A stretch of DNA of 5,962 bases from SIG440 sp045596485. GTDB taxonomy: Bacteria; Bacillota; Clostridia; Monoglobales; Monoglobaceae. The notes under the pieces are model-generated. The model was not told the DNA's origin. It did no database searches and worked only from the letters and a program-made list of their open reading frames with translations. Of the stretch, positions 1 through 5,746 are shown in pieces (the stretch's first letter is position 1; the number at the start of each line of letters is the position of its first letter). Location of the stretch: assembly GCA_045596485.1 (NCBI GenBank), contig JAZOCL010000121.1, forward strand, positions 1 to 5,962, read 5' to 3'. Both the position numbers and the translations under genes were made by a program.

Positions 1-69
1 ATAATTTAAAAATACTAAAATTCAAAATTGATGCTCTGAAATTTGATTTTGAAACACAAATTTTTTAAT

Positions 70-114
70 GATTAAAAAATAAGAAGTGGCTCAAACGCAG
101 TGTTTGAGCCACTT
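70..114 (-). terminator. Rho-independent terminator of the tRNA-Trp transcript
   Basis: A perfect 13-bp stem pairs 84-96 (AAGTGGCTCAAAC on the plus strand) with 102-114 around a 5-nt loop. On the minus strand the stem is followed by CTTATTTTTT, a good U-tract. It starts five bases after the encoded CCA of tRNA-Trp, so it should end the minus-strand transcript. The U-tract is part of a 10-bp AT-only inverted repeat (60-69 with 71-80) with a one-base centre. Confidence 0.85.
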
Positions 115-118
115 TGTA

Positions 119-194
119 TGGCAGGGGCAGTAGGACTTGAACCCACGGCACTCGGTTTTGGAGACCGATGCTCTACCAACTGAGCTATACCCCT
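119..194 (-). tRNA. tRNA-Trp (anticodon CCA)
   Basis: The minus strand folds into a complete 76-nt cloverleaf. The acceptor arm is AGGGGTA pairing with TGCCCCT, including one T-G pair. The D arm is GCTC/GAGC with an AGTTGGTA loop. The anticodon arm is TCGGT/ACCGA with loop CTCCAAA, so the anticodon is CCA (plus-strand 159-161) and the tRNA reads UGG. The T arm is GTGGG-TTCAAGT-CCTAC. The discriminator base is G, and the 3' CCA is encoded (121-119). It lies downstream of rpsT on the same strand. I found no convincing promoter in the 34 bases before it, so it may depend partly on readthrough of the weak terminator after rpsT. The strong hairpin at 84-114 ends the transcript. Confidence 0.97.
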
Positions 195-206
195 ATATTT
201 AGTTAA

Positions 207-262
207 TTTAGCTTGGAGCTAAAATCAAGAGTGCGCCAAAGCGCCATATCTTCAGCGCACTC
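207..262 (-). terminator. Terminator-like hairpins between rpsT and tRNA-Trp
   Basis: On the minus strand, 16 bases after the rpsT stop, GAGTGCGC (262-255) pairs perfectly with GCGCACTC (236-229) around an 18-nt loop that can fold further. The following tract, TTGATTTTAG, is only moderately U-rich. A second hairpin follows at once: TTTAGCT and AGCTAAA (223-217 with 213-207) with a 3-nt loop. This probably marks the rpsT mRNA 3' end. The weak U-tract suggests some transcription continues into tRNA-Trp, which has no evident promoter of its own. Confidence 0.6.
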
Positions 263-278
263 CTTTTATGCAAAAAAC

Positions 279-539
279 TTACGCGATGTTGTTCATCATA
301 GCTGCATACTGGCTCTTTCTGCGAGCAGCAGTATTCTTGTGAAGAATACCCTTGGCAACAGCCTGGTCTGTCTTCTTAACAACAGCAGCATATGCAACAG
401 AGGCTGCATCTTTGCCTTCTGCCAAAGAAGCTTCAAACTTCTTTATAGCAGTCTTAAGCTGCGACTTAACCATCTGGTTCTGCAAAGTCTTTGTAGCAAT
501 AACTTTAACTCTCTTCTTAGCTGATTTAATGTTAGGCAT
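279..539 (-). CDS. rpsT: Small ribosomal subunit protein bS20
   Basis: This 86-residue basic protein is the 30S protein S20, which binds 16S rRNA early in small-subunit assembly. The N-terminus MPNIKSAKKR and the C-terminal stretch KGILHKNTAARRKS (residues 63-76) are the family hallmarks, and the length is typical. The protein is mostly predicted helix and rich in Lys and Ala. The ATG at 539 is chosen because GGAGGT (551-546) lies six bases upstream and the sequence then starts exactly as the family does. An in-frame extension to 578 would place the Shine-Dalgarno inside the gene. The gene is transcribed alone or with tRNA-Trp, divergently from glnN, from a good promoter at 587-615. S20 represses its own translation in E. 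coli; whether that happens here cannot be seen. Confidence 0.97.
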   Translation of the reverse strand: MPNIKSAKKRVKVIATKTLQNQMVKSQLKTAIKKFEASLAEGKDAASVAYAAVVKKTDQAVAKGILHKNTAARRKSQYAAMMNNIA

Positions 540-586
540 GATTTCACCTCCACCCAAATATCTGATTTTGAAAGTCAACTCCTAGT

Positions 587-615
587 ATGATACCACACAT
601 TTCTTGAAAAATCAA
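587..615 (-). promoter_or_regulatory. rpsT promoter (sigma-A type)
   Basis: Read on the minus strand, a -35 box TTGATT (615-610) and a -10 box TATCAT (592-587) are separated by exactly 17 bp. Transcription would start near 580, giving a leader of about 40 nt that ends in GGAGGT. A short hairpin, CTTGA-AAAA-TCAAG (603-616), overlaps the -35 box. Confidence 0.75.
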
Positions 616-652
616 GTATTTTTTTTAATTTGTTTGAATTTTTTTAAATTCG

Positions 653-681
653 TTGACAAAAACCGTATATTATTGTATACT
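653..681 (+). promoter_or_regulatory. glnN promoter (near-consensus sigma-A)
   Basis: A perfect -35 box TTGACA (653-658) and a -10 box TATACT (676-681) are separated by 17 bp. The region just upstream (617-652) is almost pure A/T, like an UP element. The predicted start is near 688. So strong a core promoter would need a repressor or leader-based control if glnN responds to nitrogen. No operator stands out apart from the leader hairpins. Confidence 0.85.
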
Positions 682-687
682 TTGAAT

Positions 688-794
688 ATATATGCGCGGG
701 GTGCTGTGGGTAATCCCACGGCCCCCTTTCGCTTTCAGGCAAACCCGCAAAGCCCCTCAGGACTTTGAATTTATACAAACAGGAGGAATCCGCC
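688..794 (+). promoter_or_regulatory. Structured 5' leader of glnN with Shine-Dalgarno
   Basis: Between the predicted transcription start and the TTG codon lie about 107 nt, much more GC-rich than the other intergenic DNA here. A stable hairpin pairs CTGTGGG (704-710) with CCCACGG (715-721) around the loop TAAT. Beyond a 2-nt bulge it extends through GGGG (698-701) with CCCC (722-725). A second hairpin can form from GCTTT (731-735) with AAAGC (749-753). Competing pairings exist: GCGGG (696-700) with CCCGC (744-748), and CCCC 753-756 with GGGG 698-701. The bases CCTC (755-758) could mask GAGG inside the Shine-Dalgarno AGGAGG (781-786). There is no U-tract, so a transcription terminator is unlikely. 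It does not match a glutamine riboswitch or SRP RNA that I know. A control role is inference. Confidence 0.5.
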
Positions 795-2885
795 TTGAAA
801 AACATACCGGAACTTTTCGGCAGCATGGTATTCAACGAAGCCGTTATGAAAGAACGTCTTCCCGAAGAAATTTACCGGGCTCTGAAACAGACAATCAACA
901 ACGGAATCAGCCTTGACAGAAACGTTGCGGATATAATTGCCGCAGCGATGAAGGACTGGGCAATCGAAAAGGGCGCAACCCACTTCACCCACTGGTTTCA
1001 GCCCATGACGGGAATCACCGCCGAAAAGCACGACAGCTTTATCACGCCGGGCAAAAACGGCAGCATTATAATGGAATTTTCAGGCAAGGAGCTTATAAAG
1101 GGTGAGCCCGACGCTTCTTCCTTCCCCTCAGGCGGTCTTCGCGCTACCTTTGAGGCAAGAGGCTATACTGCCTGGGATCCCACCTCATATGCCTTCATCA
1201 AGGACGGTACACTCTGCATTCCCACCGCCTTCTGTTCATACGGTGGCGAATCCCTTGACAAAAAAACACCCCTGCTCCGCTCAATGGAAGCCATAAACAA
1301 GCAGGCACTCCGAATTCTCAGGCTCTTTGGCAAGGATGACGTAACCCGTGTTATTTCAACCGTTGGTCCCGAGCAGGAATACTTTCTCATTGACAGGGAA
1401 ATGTTTGAAAAGCGCAAGGACCTCATTTATTGCCGCCGCACACTCTTTGGCGCACCTGCTCCCAAGGGTCAGGAAATGGAGGACCACTACTTCGGTCATC
1501 TGAAGCCCCGTGTTTCGGCGTATATGAAGGAGCTCGACGAAGAGCTGTGGAAACTGGGAATTCTTGCAAAAACAAAGCACAACGAGGCAGCCCCCGCTCA
1601 GCACGAGCTGGCTCCCATATTTACCACAACAAATATCGCCACCGACCACAACCAGCTTACGATGGAAATGATGAAGGTGGTGGCAGCCCGCCACGGTATG
1701 GCGTGCATCCTTCACGAAAAGCCCTTTGAGGGCATAAACGGAAGCGGCAAGCACAACAACTGGTCGCTCTCAACCAACACAGGCGAAAACCTGCTTGAGC
1801 CGGGAAAATCCCCTCACGAAAACGCACAGTTTCTTGTGTTCCTCTGTGCGGTAATCAGCGCCGTTCACAAGCATCAGGACCTTCTCAGAGTTTCTGCCGC
1901 AAGCGCCGGCAATGACCATCGTCTCGGCGCACACGAAGCACCGCCCGCAATAATCTCAATGTTCCTCGGAACCGAGCTTGCAGAGGTTCTGCGTTCAATC
2001 AAAGAAGACAGCGACTACAAGGGCACCAAGAAAGAAAAAATGAGCGTCGGGGTTACGGTTCTTCCTCAGTTCCCCAAGGACTCAACAGACCGAAACCGCA
2101 CCTCGCCCTTTGCCTTTACGGGCAACAAGTTTGAATTCCGTATGGTAGGTGCGGCAGATTCAGTTGCCTGTGCAAACATAATGCTGAACACAATCGTTGC
2201 GGACGAGCTTCAGACTATGGCAGAAGAGCTTGAAGGTGCCGAAGACTTTCTCACAGCGGTTCACAATATCGTAAAGCGTGCCATAACCGAGCACGATGCC
2301 ATCATATTTGACGGCGACGGATATTCTGACGATTGGGTTAAAGAAGCCGAAAAAAGAGGTCTTTTGAACCTTGAATCAACAGTTGACGCCCTTCCACATT
2401 ATATAAAGCCCGAAAACATTGCTCTGTTCAAAAAGCACGGCATATACAACGAGACCGAGGTTCACGCACGTTACGAGATTATTCTTGAAGAATACTCCAA
2501 GATTATCAATATCGAAGGTCTCACAATGGTGGATATGGTGAAAAAGGATTACATTCCTGCAATCAGCAAAATTCAGCGCTGTCTCTGCGACACTCTGCTC
2601 GCAAAGACCGCCGTTTCGCCCGACATTCCCTGTCAGGCAGAAAAAGTAAAGCTAAACCGTGTGGCAACCCTTGCCGACAAGATTTTCGAAACCAACAACA
2701 AGCTTGACGAAGCACTCAAAGCTGTTCCAAAGGGCGATGTGCTCGAAAAAGCGACTTATTATCGCAAGACAATCTGTCCGCTTATGAACGAGCTCCGTTC
2801 ATTGGTTGATGAAATCGAGGCCGATTCCGACCGTGAATTCTGGCCCGTGCCCTCTTACGGCGATATTATTTTCAGTATAAAATAA
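795..2885 (+). CDS. glnN: Glutamine synthetase type III
   Basis: This 696-residue cytoplasmic enzyme makes glutamine from glutamate, ammonia and ATP. Length and motifs fit the GSIII (GlnN) family, a dodecamer of two stacked hexamers, rather than the 440-470-residue GlnA. The N-terminal GSIII region begins IPELFGSMVFNEAVM (residues 4-18) and includes HWFQPMTG (66-73). GGLRATFEARGYTAWDPTS follows (113-131). Catalytic-domain signatures are GPEQEYF (191-197), KHNEAAPAQHE (261-271), HEKPFEGINGSGKHNNWS (307-324) and NDHRLGAHEAPP (373-384). DRNRTSPFAFTGNKFEFR (432-449) carries arginines expected at the active site. The helical tail after about 560 is also GSIII-like. TTG at 795 is chosen because AGGAGG ends eight bases upstream. 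The in-frame TTG at 765 has no Shine-Dalgarno and would put AGGAGG inside the gene. The gene is monocistronic, with its own promoter and terminator. Confidence 0.97.
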   Translation: MKNIPELFGSMVFNEAVMKERLPEEIYRALKQTINNGISLDRNVADIIAAAMKDWAIEKGATHFTHWFQPMTGITAEKHDSFITPGKNGSIIMEFSGKELIKGEPDASSFPSGGLRATFEARGYTAWDPTSYAFIKDGTLCIPTAFCSYGGESLDKKTPLLRSMEAINKQALRILRLFGKDDVTRVISTVGPEQEYFLIDREMFEKRKDLIYCRRTLFGAPAPKGQEMEDHYFGHLKPRVSAYMKELDEELWKLGILAKTKHNEAAPAQHELAPIFTTTNIATDHNQLTMEMMKVVAARHGMACILHEKPFEGINGSGKHNNWSLSTNTGENLLEPGKSPHENAQFLVFLCAVISAVHKHQDLLRVSAASAGNDHRLGAHEAPPAIISMFLGTELAEVLRSIKEDSDYKGTKKEKMSVGVTVLPQFPKDSTDRNRTSPFAFTGNKFEFRMVGAADSVACANIMLNTIVADELQTMAEELEGAEDFLTAVHNIVKRAITEHDAIIFDGDGYSDDWVKEAEKRGLLNLESTVDALPHYIKPENIALFKKHGIYNETEVHARYEIILEEYSKIINIEGLTMVDMVKKDYIPAISKIQRCLCDTLLAKTAVSPDIPCQAEKVKLNRVATLADKIFETNNKLDEALKAVPKGDVLEKATYYRKTICPLMNELRSLVDEIEADSDREFWPVPSYGDIIFSIK

Positions 2886-2895
2886 CCTTATACAC

Positions 2896-2927
2896 AAAAA
2901 CCGTCCTTGCGATACAGGACGGTTTTT
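2896..2927 (+). terminator. Rho-independent terminator of glnN
   Basis: A perfect 12-bp inverted repeat pairs 2896-2907 with 2916-2927: AAAAACCGTCCT, an 8-nt loop, then AGGACGGTTTTT. It begins ten bases after the glnN stop. The A-tract and T-tract flank a GC-rich core symmetrically, so it could also work on the minus strand as a backup for mscL. Confidence 0.92.
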
Positions 2928-2935
2928 ACTGTTCC

Positions 2936-2972
2936 AAAAAATACAGCCGGCTTTCTCGGGGGGAAAGCCGGC
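2936..2972 (-). terminator. Rho-independent terminator of mscL
   Basis: A perfect 10-bp GC-rich stem pairs 2946-2955 (GCCGGCTTTC) with 2963-2972 around a 7-nt loop. On the minus strand it is followed by TGTA and then six T (2941-2936). It lies 31 bases beyond the mscL stop and faces the glnN terminator, so the convergent pair is insulated by two hairpins. Confidence 0.85.
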
Positions 2973-3003
2973 AAACGCAATTCACCGTATTACTCACCTA
3001 ATA

Positions 3004-3429
3004 CTATTCCTTTGCCTCTTCCAACGCCGCAACAGGTGCAGCTTCCTTCAAGAGGTCACGGATTTCAGCCAGCAGCTCTTCCTGAGTAGGACCCTTAGGA
3101 GGCTCAGGTGCAGGCTCTTCCTTCTTTTTGAACGAGCTCAACGACTTAACAACCATAAAAATTGAGAAGGCAATAATCAAAAAGTTGATTATATTCTGAA
3201 TAAAGTTACCATAAAGAATTGCAGCCTCGGGCTTTGTTTCGGTTGCAGCGCTGATAACATATTTCAGCTCCTTAAAGTTCATTCCTGCCGTAAGTGCGCC
3301 GAAAACAGGCATAACAAGGTCATTAACAAGAGAATTTACGATTGTGCTGAACGCACCGCCCACCATAACACCGACAGCCATGTCGATTACATTGCCCTTG
3401 AAGGCAAACTTTTTAAATTCCTTCCACAT
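3004..3429 (-). CDS. mscL: Large-conductance mechanosensitive channel MscL
   Basis: This 141-residue inner-membrane protein forms a homopentameric channel that opens under membrane tension and releases solutes on hypo-osmotic shock. The N-terminal amphipathic helix MWKEFKKFAFKGN leads into the pore-lining TM1 (about 13-43, core NVIDMAVGVMVGGAF). Gly20 matches the gating residue Gly22 of E. coli. A periplasmic loop follows (about 45-72), then TM2 (about 75-97, NFIQNIINFLIIAFSIFMV). A charged, proline-rich linker (101-114) leads to the C-terminal helix TQEELLAEIRDLLKEA (115-130), as in E. coli. The tail is rich in Ala and Glu. ATG at 3429 is chosen because the family begins there and the promoter -10 box covers the next in-frame ATG at 3465. 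AGGGAG (3446-3441) lies 11 bases upstream, a long spacing. Divergent from typA. Confidence 0.97.
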   Translation of the reverse strand: MWKEFKKFAFKGNVIDMAVGVMVGGAFSTIVNSLVNDLVMPVFGALTAGMNFKELKYVISAATETKPEAAILYGNFIQNIINFLIIAFSIFMVVKSLSSFKKKEEPAPEPPKGPTQEELLAEIRDLLKEAAPVAALEEAKE

Positions 3430-3463
3430 AATAAAAAATACTCCCTTCACAAAATCTGTTATC

Positions 3464-3492
3464 ATTTTAACACCAAACACAGAAATTGTCAA
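3464..3492 (-). promoter_or_regulatory. mscL promoter (sigma-A type)
   Basis: On the minus strand, a perfect -35 TTGACA (3492-3487) is followed after 17 bp by TAAAAT (3469-3464). The predicted start is near 3457, leaving a leader of about 28 nt. The in-frame ATG at 3465 falls inside the -10 box, which rules out a longer MscL from this promoter. Confidence 0.85.
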
Positions 3493-3520
3493 TAATCGCC
3501 CAATTTCGTCATTCTTACCA

Positions 3521-3549
3521 TAGACAAACGCCAAAAAAAGATGTATAAT
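3521..3549 (+). promoter_or_regulatory. typA promoter (sigma-A type)
   Basis: A -35 box TAGACA (3521-3526) and a consensus -10 box TATAAT (3544-3549) are separated by 17 bp. The predicted start is near 3556. The leader is about 39 nt and unstructured by eye. The ATG at 3541 lies upstream of this start, which excludes it as the initiation codon. Confidence 0.85.
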
Positions 3550-3594
3550 ATCAAGGTTGTTAAAAAAGCTAAAACAAAGCGAAAGGTTGATTTT

Positions 3595-5415
3595 ATGAAA
3601 AGAGAAGACCTCAGAAATATTGCAATCATTGCCCACGTTGACCACGGAAAGACCACCTTGGTTGACGAAATGCTGAAGCAGGGCGGTGTTTACCGTGAGA
3701 ATCAGGTTGTTGAAGAGCGTGTTATGGACAACGGCGACCTTGAAAAAGAACGTGGAATCACAATCCTTGCAAAGAACACCTCTGTTCACTACAAGGACAT
3801 CAAAATGAATATAATCGACACCCCCGGTCACGCCGACTTCAGCGGCGAGGTTGAGCGAATTCTGAAAATGGTTAACGGCGTAATTCTTTTGGTCGACGCA
3901 GCCGAAGGTCCTATGCCCCAAACCAGGTTTGTGCTGCAGAAAGCGCTTGAAATGAAGCACCGAATCATTATTGTGGTGAACAAAATCGACAGGCCCGACT
4001 CACGTCTCAACGAAATCGGCGACGAGGTTCTGGAGCTGCTTCTTGACCTTAACGCCAGCGATGAACAGCTGGACAGCCCCATTATTTACTGCTCAGGCAG
4101 AGCAGGAACAGCCTCTCTCAGCCCAAATCAGCAAGGCAAAGACCTGACCGTGCTCTTTGAAACAATCAAAAACTACATCCCTGCTCCCGAAGGCGACGAA
4201 ACAGGGGAGCTCCAGATGCTGGTTTCATCAATCGACTACAACGACTATGTGGGCAGAATCGCCATTGGAAGAATTGAGCGAGGCTTGCTCAAACACAATC
4301 AGGAAATTATGGTTTGTGACTATCATCAAAAGCACGAGCCCTACAAAGCAAAGATTGCCAACATCTATCAGATTGACGGACTTGGCAGAACTGCCGTTGA
4401 CGAAGCAAGGGTTGGAGACATTGTGTGCTTCTCAGGCATAACCGACATTTCAATCGGAGATACCGTAACCTCGGTTGCCGCTCTCGAGCCTCTTCCCTTC
4501 GTGAAAATTGGCGAGCCTACAATCGAAATGACCTTTTCTGTAAACGACAGCCCCTTTGCGGGCAGAGAGGGCAAATTCGTAACCTCGCGCCAGCTCCGAG
4601 AAAGACTTCACAAGGAGCTTCTCAAGGACGTATCTCTCCGTGTGGTTGACGGTGAAAACACCGACAGCTTCCGTGTTGCAGGCAGAGGCGAAATGCATAT
4701 TTCAATTCTTATCGAAACAATGCGCCGTGAAGGCTATGAATTTTCGGTAAGCACCCCCAAGGTGCTCTACAAAACAATAAATGGTCAGCAATACGAGCCA
4801 ATCGAAAGACTTCTTATTGACGTTCCCGAGGTTTCAATGGGTGCTGTAATGGAAAAAATGGGTTCCCGAAAGGGCGAGCTCACCCATATGTCACCTCAGG
4901 GCGACAGAATGAGGCTTGAATATCTCATTCCCTCACGTGGGCTTTTGGGCTACAGAAACGAGTTCCTCACCGACACCAAGGGCGAGGGCATTCTCAACTC
5001 TGTGTTCTATGAATATCAGCCCTACAAGGGCGACATAACACGCCGCTTCACAGGCTCTCTGGTTTCATTCGACACAGGCGAAGCCGTTGGCTACGGACTT
5101 TTCAAAATTCAGGACAGAGGCGCTCTGTTCATCGAGCCCGGAACTCCCGTTTATGAAGGAATGATTGTGGGAATGAACCCAAAGCTCGAGGATATGGCGG
5201 TTAATGTTTGCAAAAAGAAGCAGCTCACCAACACCCGTGCATCAGGCAGCGACGAAGCACTGAAGCTGATTCCGCCCATAAAGCTAAGTCTTGAAATGTG
5301 CATAGAGTTCCTTGCTGACGACGAGCTTTTGGAAGTGACTCCGCAGAGCCTTCGTCTGAGAAAAAGAATTCTGAATACTCAGCTTCGTCTCAAAGACAGA
5401 GCCAAAAACAAATAA
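3595..5415 (+). CDS. typA: Ribosome-associated translational GTPase TypA/BipA
   Basis: This 606-residue GTPase of the EF-G/LepA superfamily binds the 70S ribosome. In other bacteria it supports 50S assembly and growth in cold or stress. The G domain shows G1 AHVDHGKTT (13-21), G2 RGITI (53-57), G3 DTPGH (75-79), G4 NKID (129-132) and a G5-like SGRAG (167-171). A beta-barrel domain II follows (about 205-300), then EF-G III/V-like domains (about 305-480). The TypA-specific C-terminal domain contains SRGLLGYRNEFLTDTKGEGI (447-466), and the protein ends in a basic tail. Length is normal. ATG at 3595 is chosen because the family starts there and AAGG lies eight bases upstream; the Shine-Dalgarno is weak. 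The last 26 codons and the stop are repeated exactly 192 bp downstream, but this copy is intact. It has its own promoter and is divergent from mscL. Confidence 0.97.
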   Translation: MKREDLRNIAIIAHVDHGKTTLVDEMLKQGGVYRENQVVEERVMDNGDLEKERGITILAKNTSVHYKDIKMNIIDTPGHADFSGEVERILKMVNGVILLVDAAEGPMPQTRFVLQKALEMKHRIIIVVNKIDRPDSRLNEIGDEVLELLLDLNASDEQLDSPIIYCSGRAGTASLSPNQQGKDLTVLFETIKNYIPAPEGDETGELQMLVSSIDYNDYVGRIAIGRIERGLLKHNQEIMVCDYHQKHEPYKAKIANIYQIDGLGRTAVDEARVGDIVCFSGITDISIGDTVTSVAALEPLPFVKIGEPTIEMTFSVNDSPFAGREGKFVTSRQLRERLHKELLKDVSLRVVDGENTDSFRVAGRGEMHISILIETMRREGYEFSVSTPKVLYKTINGQQYEPIERLLIDVPEVSMGAVMEKMGSRKGELTHMSPQGDRMRLEYLIPSRGLLGYRNEFLTDTKGEGILNSVFYEYQPYKGDITRRFTGSLVSFDTGEAVGYGLFKIQDRGALFIEPGTPVYEGMIVGMNPKLEDMAVNVCKKKQLTNTRASGSDEALKLIPPIKLSLEMCIEFLADDELLEVTPQSLRLRKRILNTQLRLKDRAKNK

Positions 5416-5418
5416 AAG
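5334..5418 (+). repeat. 85-bp direct repeat, copy 1 (3' end of typA)
   Basis: This copy covers codons 581-606 of typA, the TAA stop and a few bases more. By reading base for base, it is identical over all 85 positions to 5526-5610. Homology stops sharply on both sides: position 5333 is A where 5525 is G, and 5419 is C where 5611 is G. The offset between copies is 192 bp, exactly 64 codons. Confidence 0.97.
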
Positions 5419-5525
5419 CATAGGCTCTGCACTCAGTTGAAACCCTTTTCGGGTTTCTCTTTCATTACCGGTGCTCTCGCACCTCAATCCCTCCTAAAAA
5501 TATGCCACAGGCATATTTTTCACGG
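5419..5525 (+). other. 107-bp hairpin-rich spacer between the typA-tail repeats
   Basis: This spacer holds three perfect hairpins. GAAACCC/GGGTTTC (5439-5445, 5451-5457) is followed by TCTTTC and may be a weak typA terminator. GGTGC/GCACC (5470-5474, 5479-5483) has a TCTC loop. AAAAATATGCC/GGCATATTTTT (5496-5506, 5510-5520) has a 3-nt loop and a T-tract on either strand, so it could terminate both ways. In the typA frame there is no stop from the codon after TAA to the second repeat (37 codons). I do not recognise a protein in it. It may be a short dispersed palindromic element, which only a genome search could show. Confidence 0.6.
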
Positions 5526-5610
5526 AGTGACTCCGCAGAGCCTTCGTCTGAGAAAAAGAATTCTGAATACTCAGCTTCGTCTCAAAGACAGAGCCAAAAA
5601 CAAATAAAAG
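5526..5610 (+). pseudogene. Duplicated typA 3' fragment, repeat copy 2
   Basis: This is an exact copy of the last 26 typA codons plus the TAA (5605-5607) and AAG. It has no start codon, Shine-Dalgarno or promoter of its own and cannot encode TypA function. Its reading frame is the same as typA's, separated from it only by the typA stop at 5413-5415. Its first bases complete a small hairpin, CGGAG-TGA-CTCCG (5523-5535), that straddles the junction with the spacer. Perfect identity suggests a recent event or continuing gene conversion. It could instead be the original chromosomal end, with copy 1 brought in by an inserted element. The sequence alone does not decide this. Confidence 0.85.
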
Positions 5611-5746
5611 GGCTTATCCGTAGGGACAGGCGTCCTCGACTGTCCGCAAAAAAATGATGAAACAAACCGCAAGGAAACATTGTGTTTTCCTTGCGGTTAC
5701 TTGCTTTTCGCCCTTTGGTCAGTGCGTCGACTTTATCGACACGACG
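5611..5746. other. Intergenic hairpin cluster, no gene seen
   Basis: Three further inverted repeats follow the second repeat copy. GGACAG/CTGTCC (5624-5629, 5640-5645) has an inner CG/CG pair and is the most repeat-element-like. A perfect 13-bp stem joins 5665-5677 to 5686-5698 around an 8-nt loop; it lacks a good U-tract on the plus strand. GTCGA/TCGAC (5726-5730, 5736-5740) is short. Open frames here on both strands read through hairpin arms, have no Shine-Dalgarno and resemble nothing I know. The stretch may be the remains of several small palindromic elements. Confidence 0.5.

Noticed and set aside
603..628. Hairpin CTTGA-AAAA-TCAAG followed by T-rich DNA, like a plus-strand terminator
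   Set aside because: The stem is only five bp, no plus-strand gene lies upstream to terminate, and the bases overlap the rpsT -35 box.
688..794. SRP RNA, ANTAR target or glutamine riboswitch in the glnN leader
   Set aside because: The conserved SRP loop sequence, the paired hexaloops of ANTAR targets and the glutamine riboswitch core are all absent by eye. Only an unnamed structured leader is supported.
3541..3594. Upstream ATG for typA adding 18 residues
   Set aside because: The ATG lies inside the promoter, upstream of the predicted transcription start, and TypA proteins begin at the MKREDLRNIAI position.
3430..3960. Long open frame extending mscL upstream to 318 codons
   Set aside because: The extension is antisense to typA and crosses both promoters. 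The MscL family start at 3429 and the -10 box over the ATG at 3465 exclude it.
5334..5610. CRISPR array
   Set aside because: There are only two repeat units of 85 bp, which are typA coding sequence, with one 107-bp spacer. This does not fit CRISPR geometry.
5502..5658. A 51-codon open frame reading the copied typA tail in another frame
   Set aside because: It has no Shine-Dalgarno. Its start lies in a terminator-like hairpin and its content is an out-of-frame reading of typA, so it is almost certainly not a gene.
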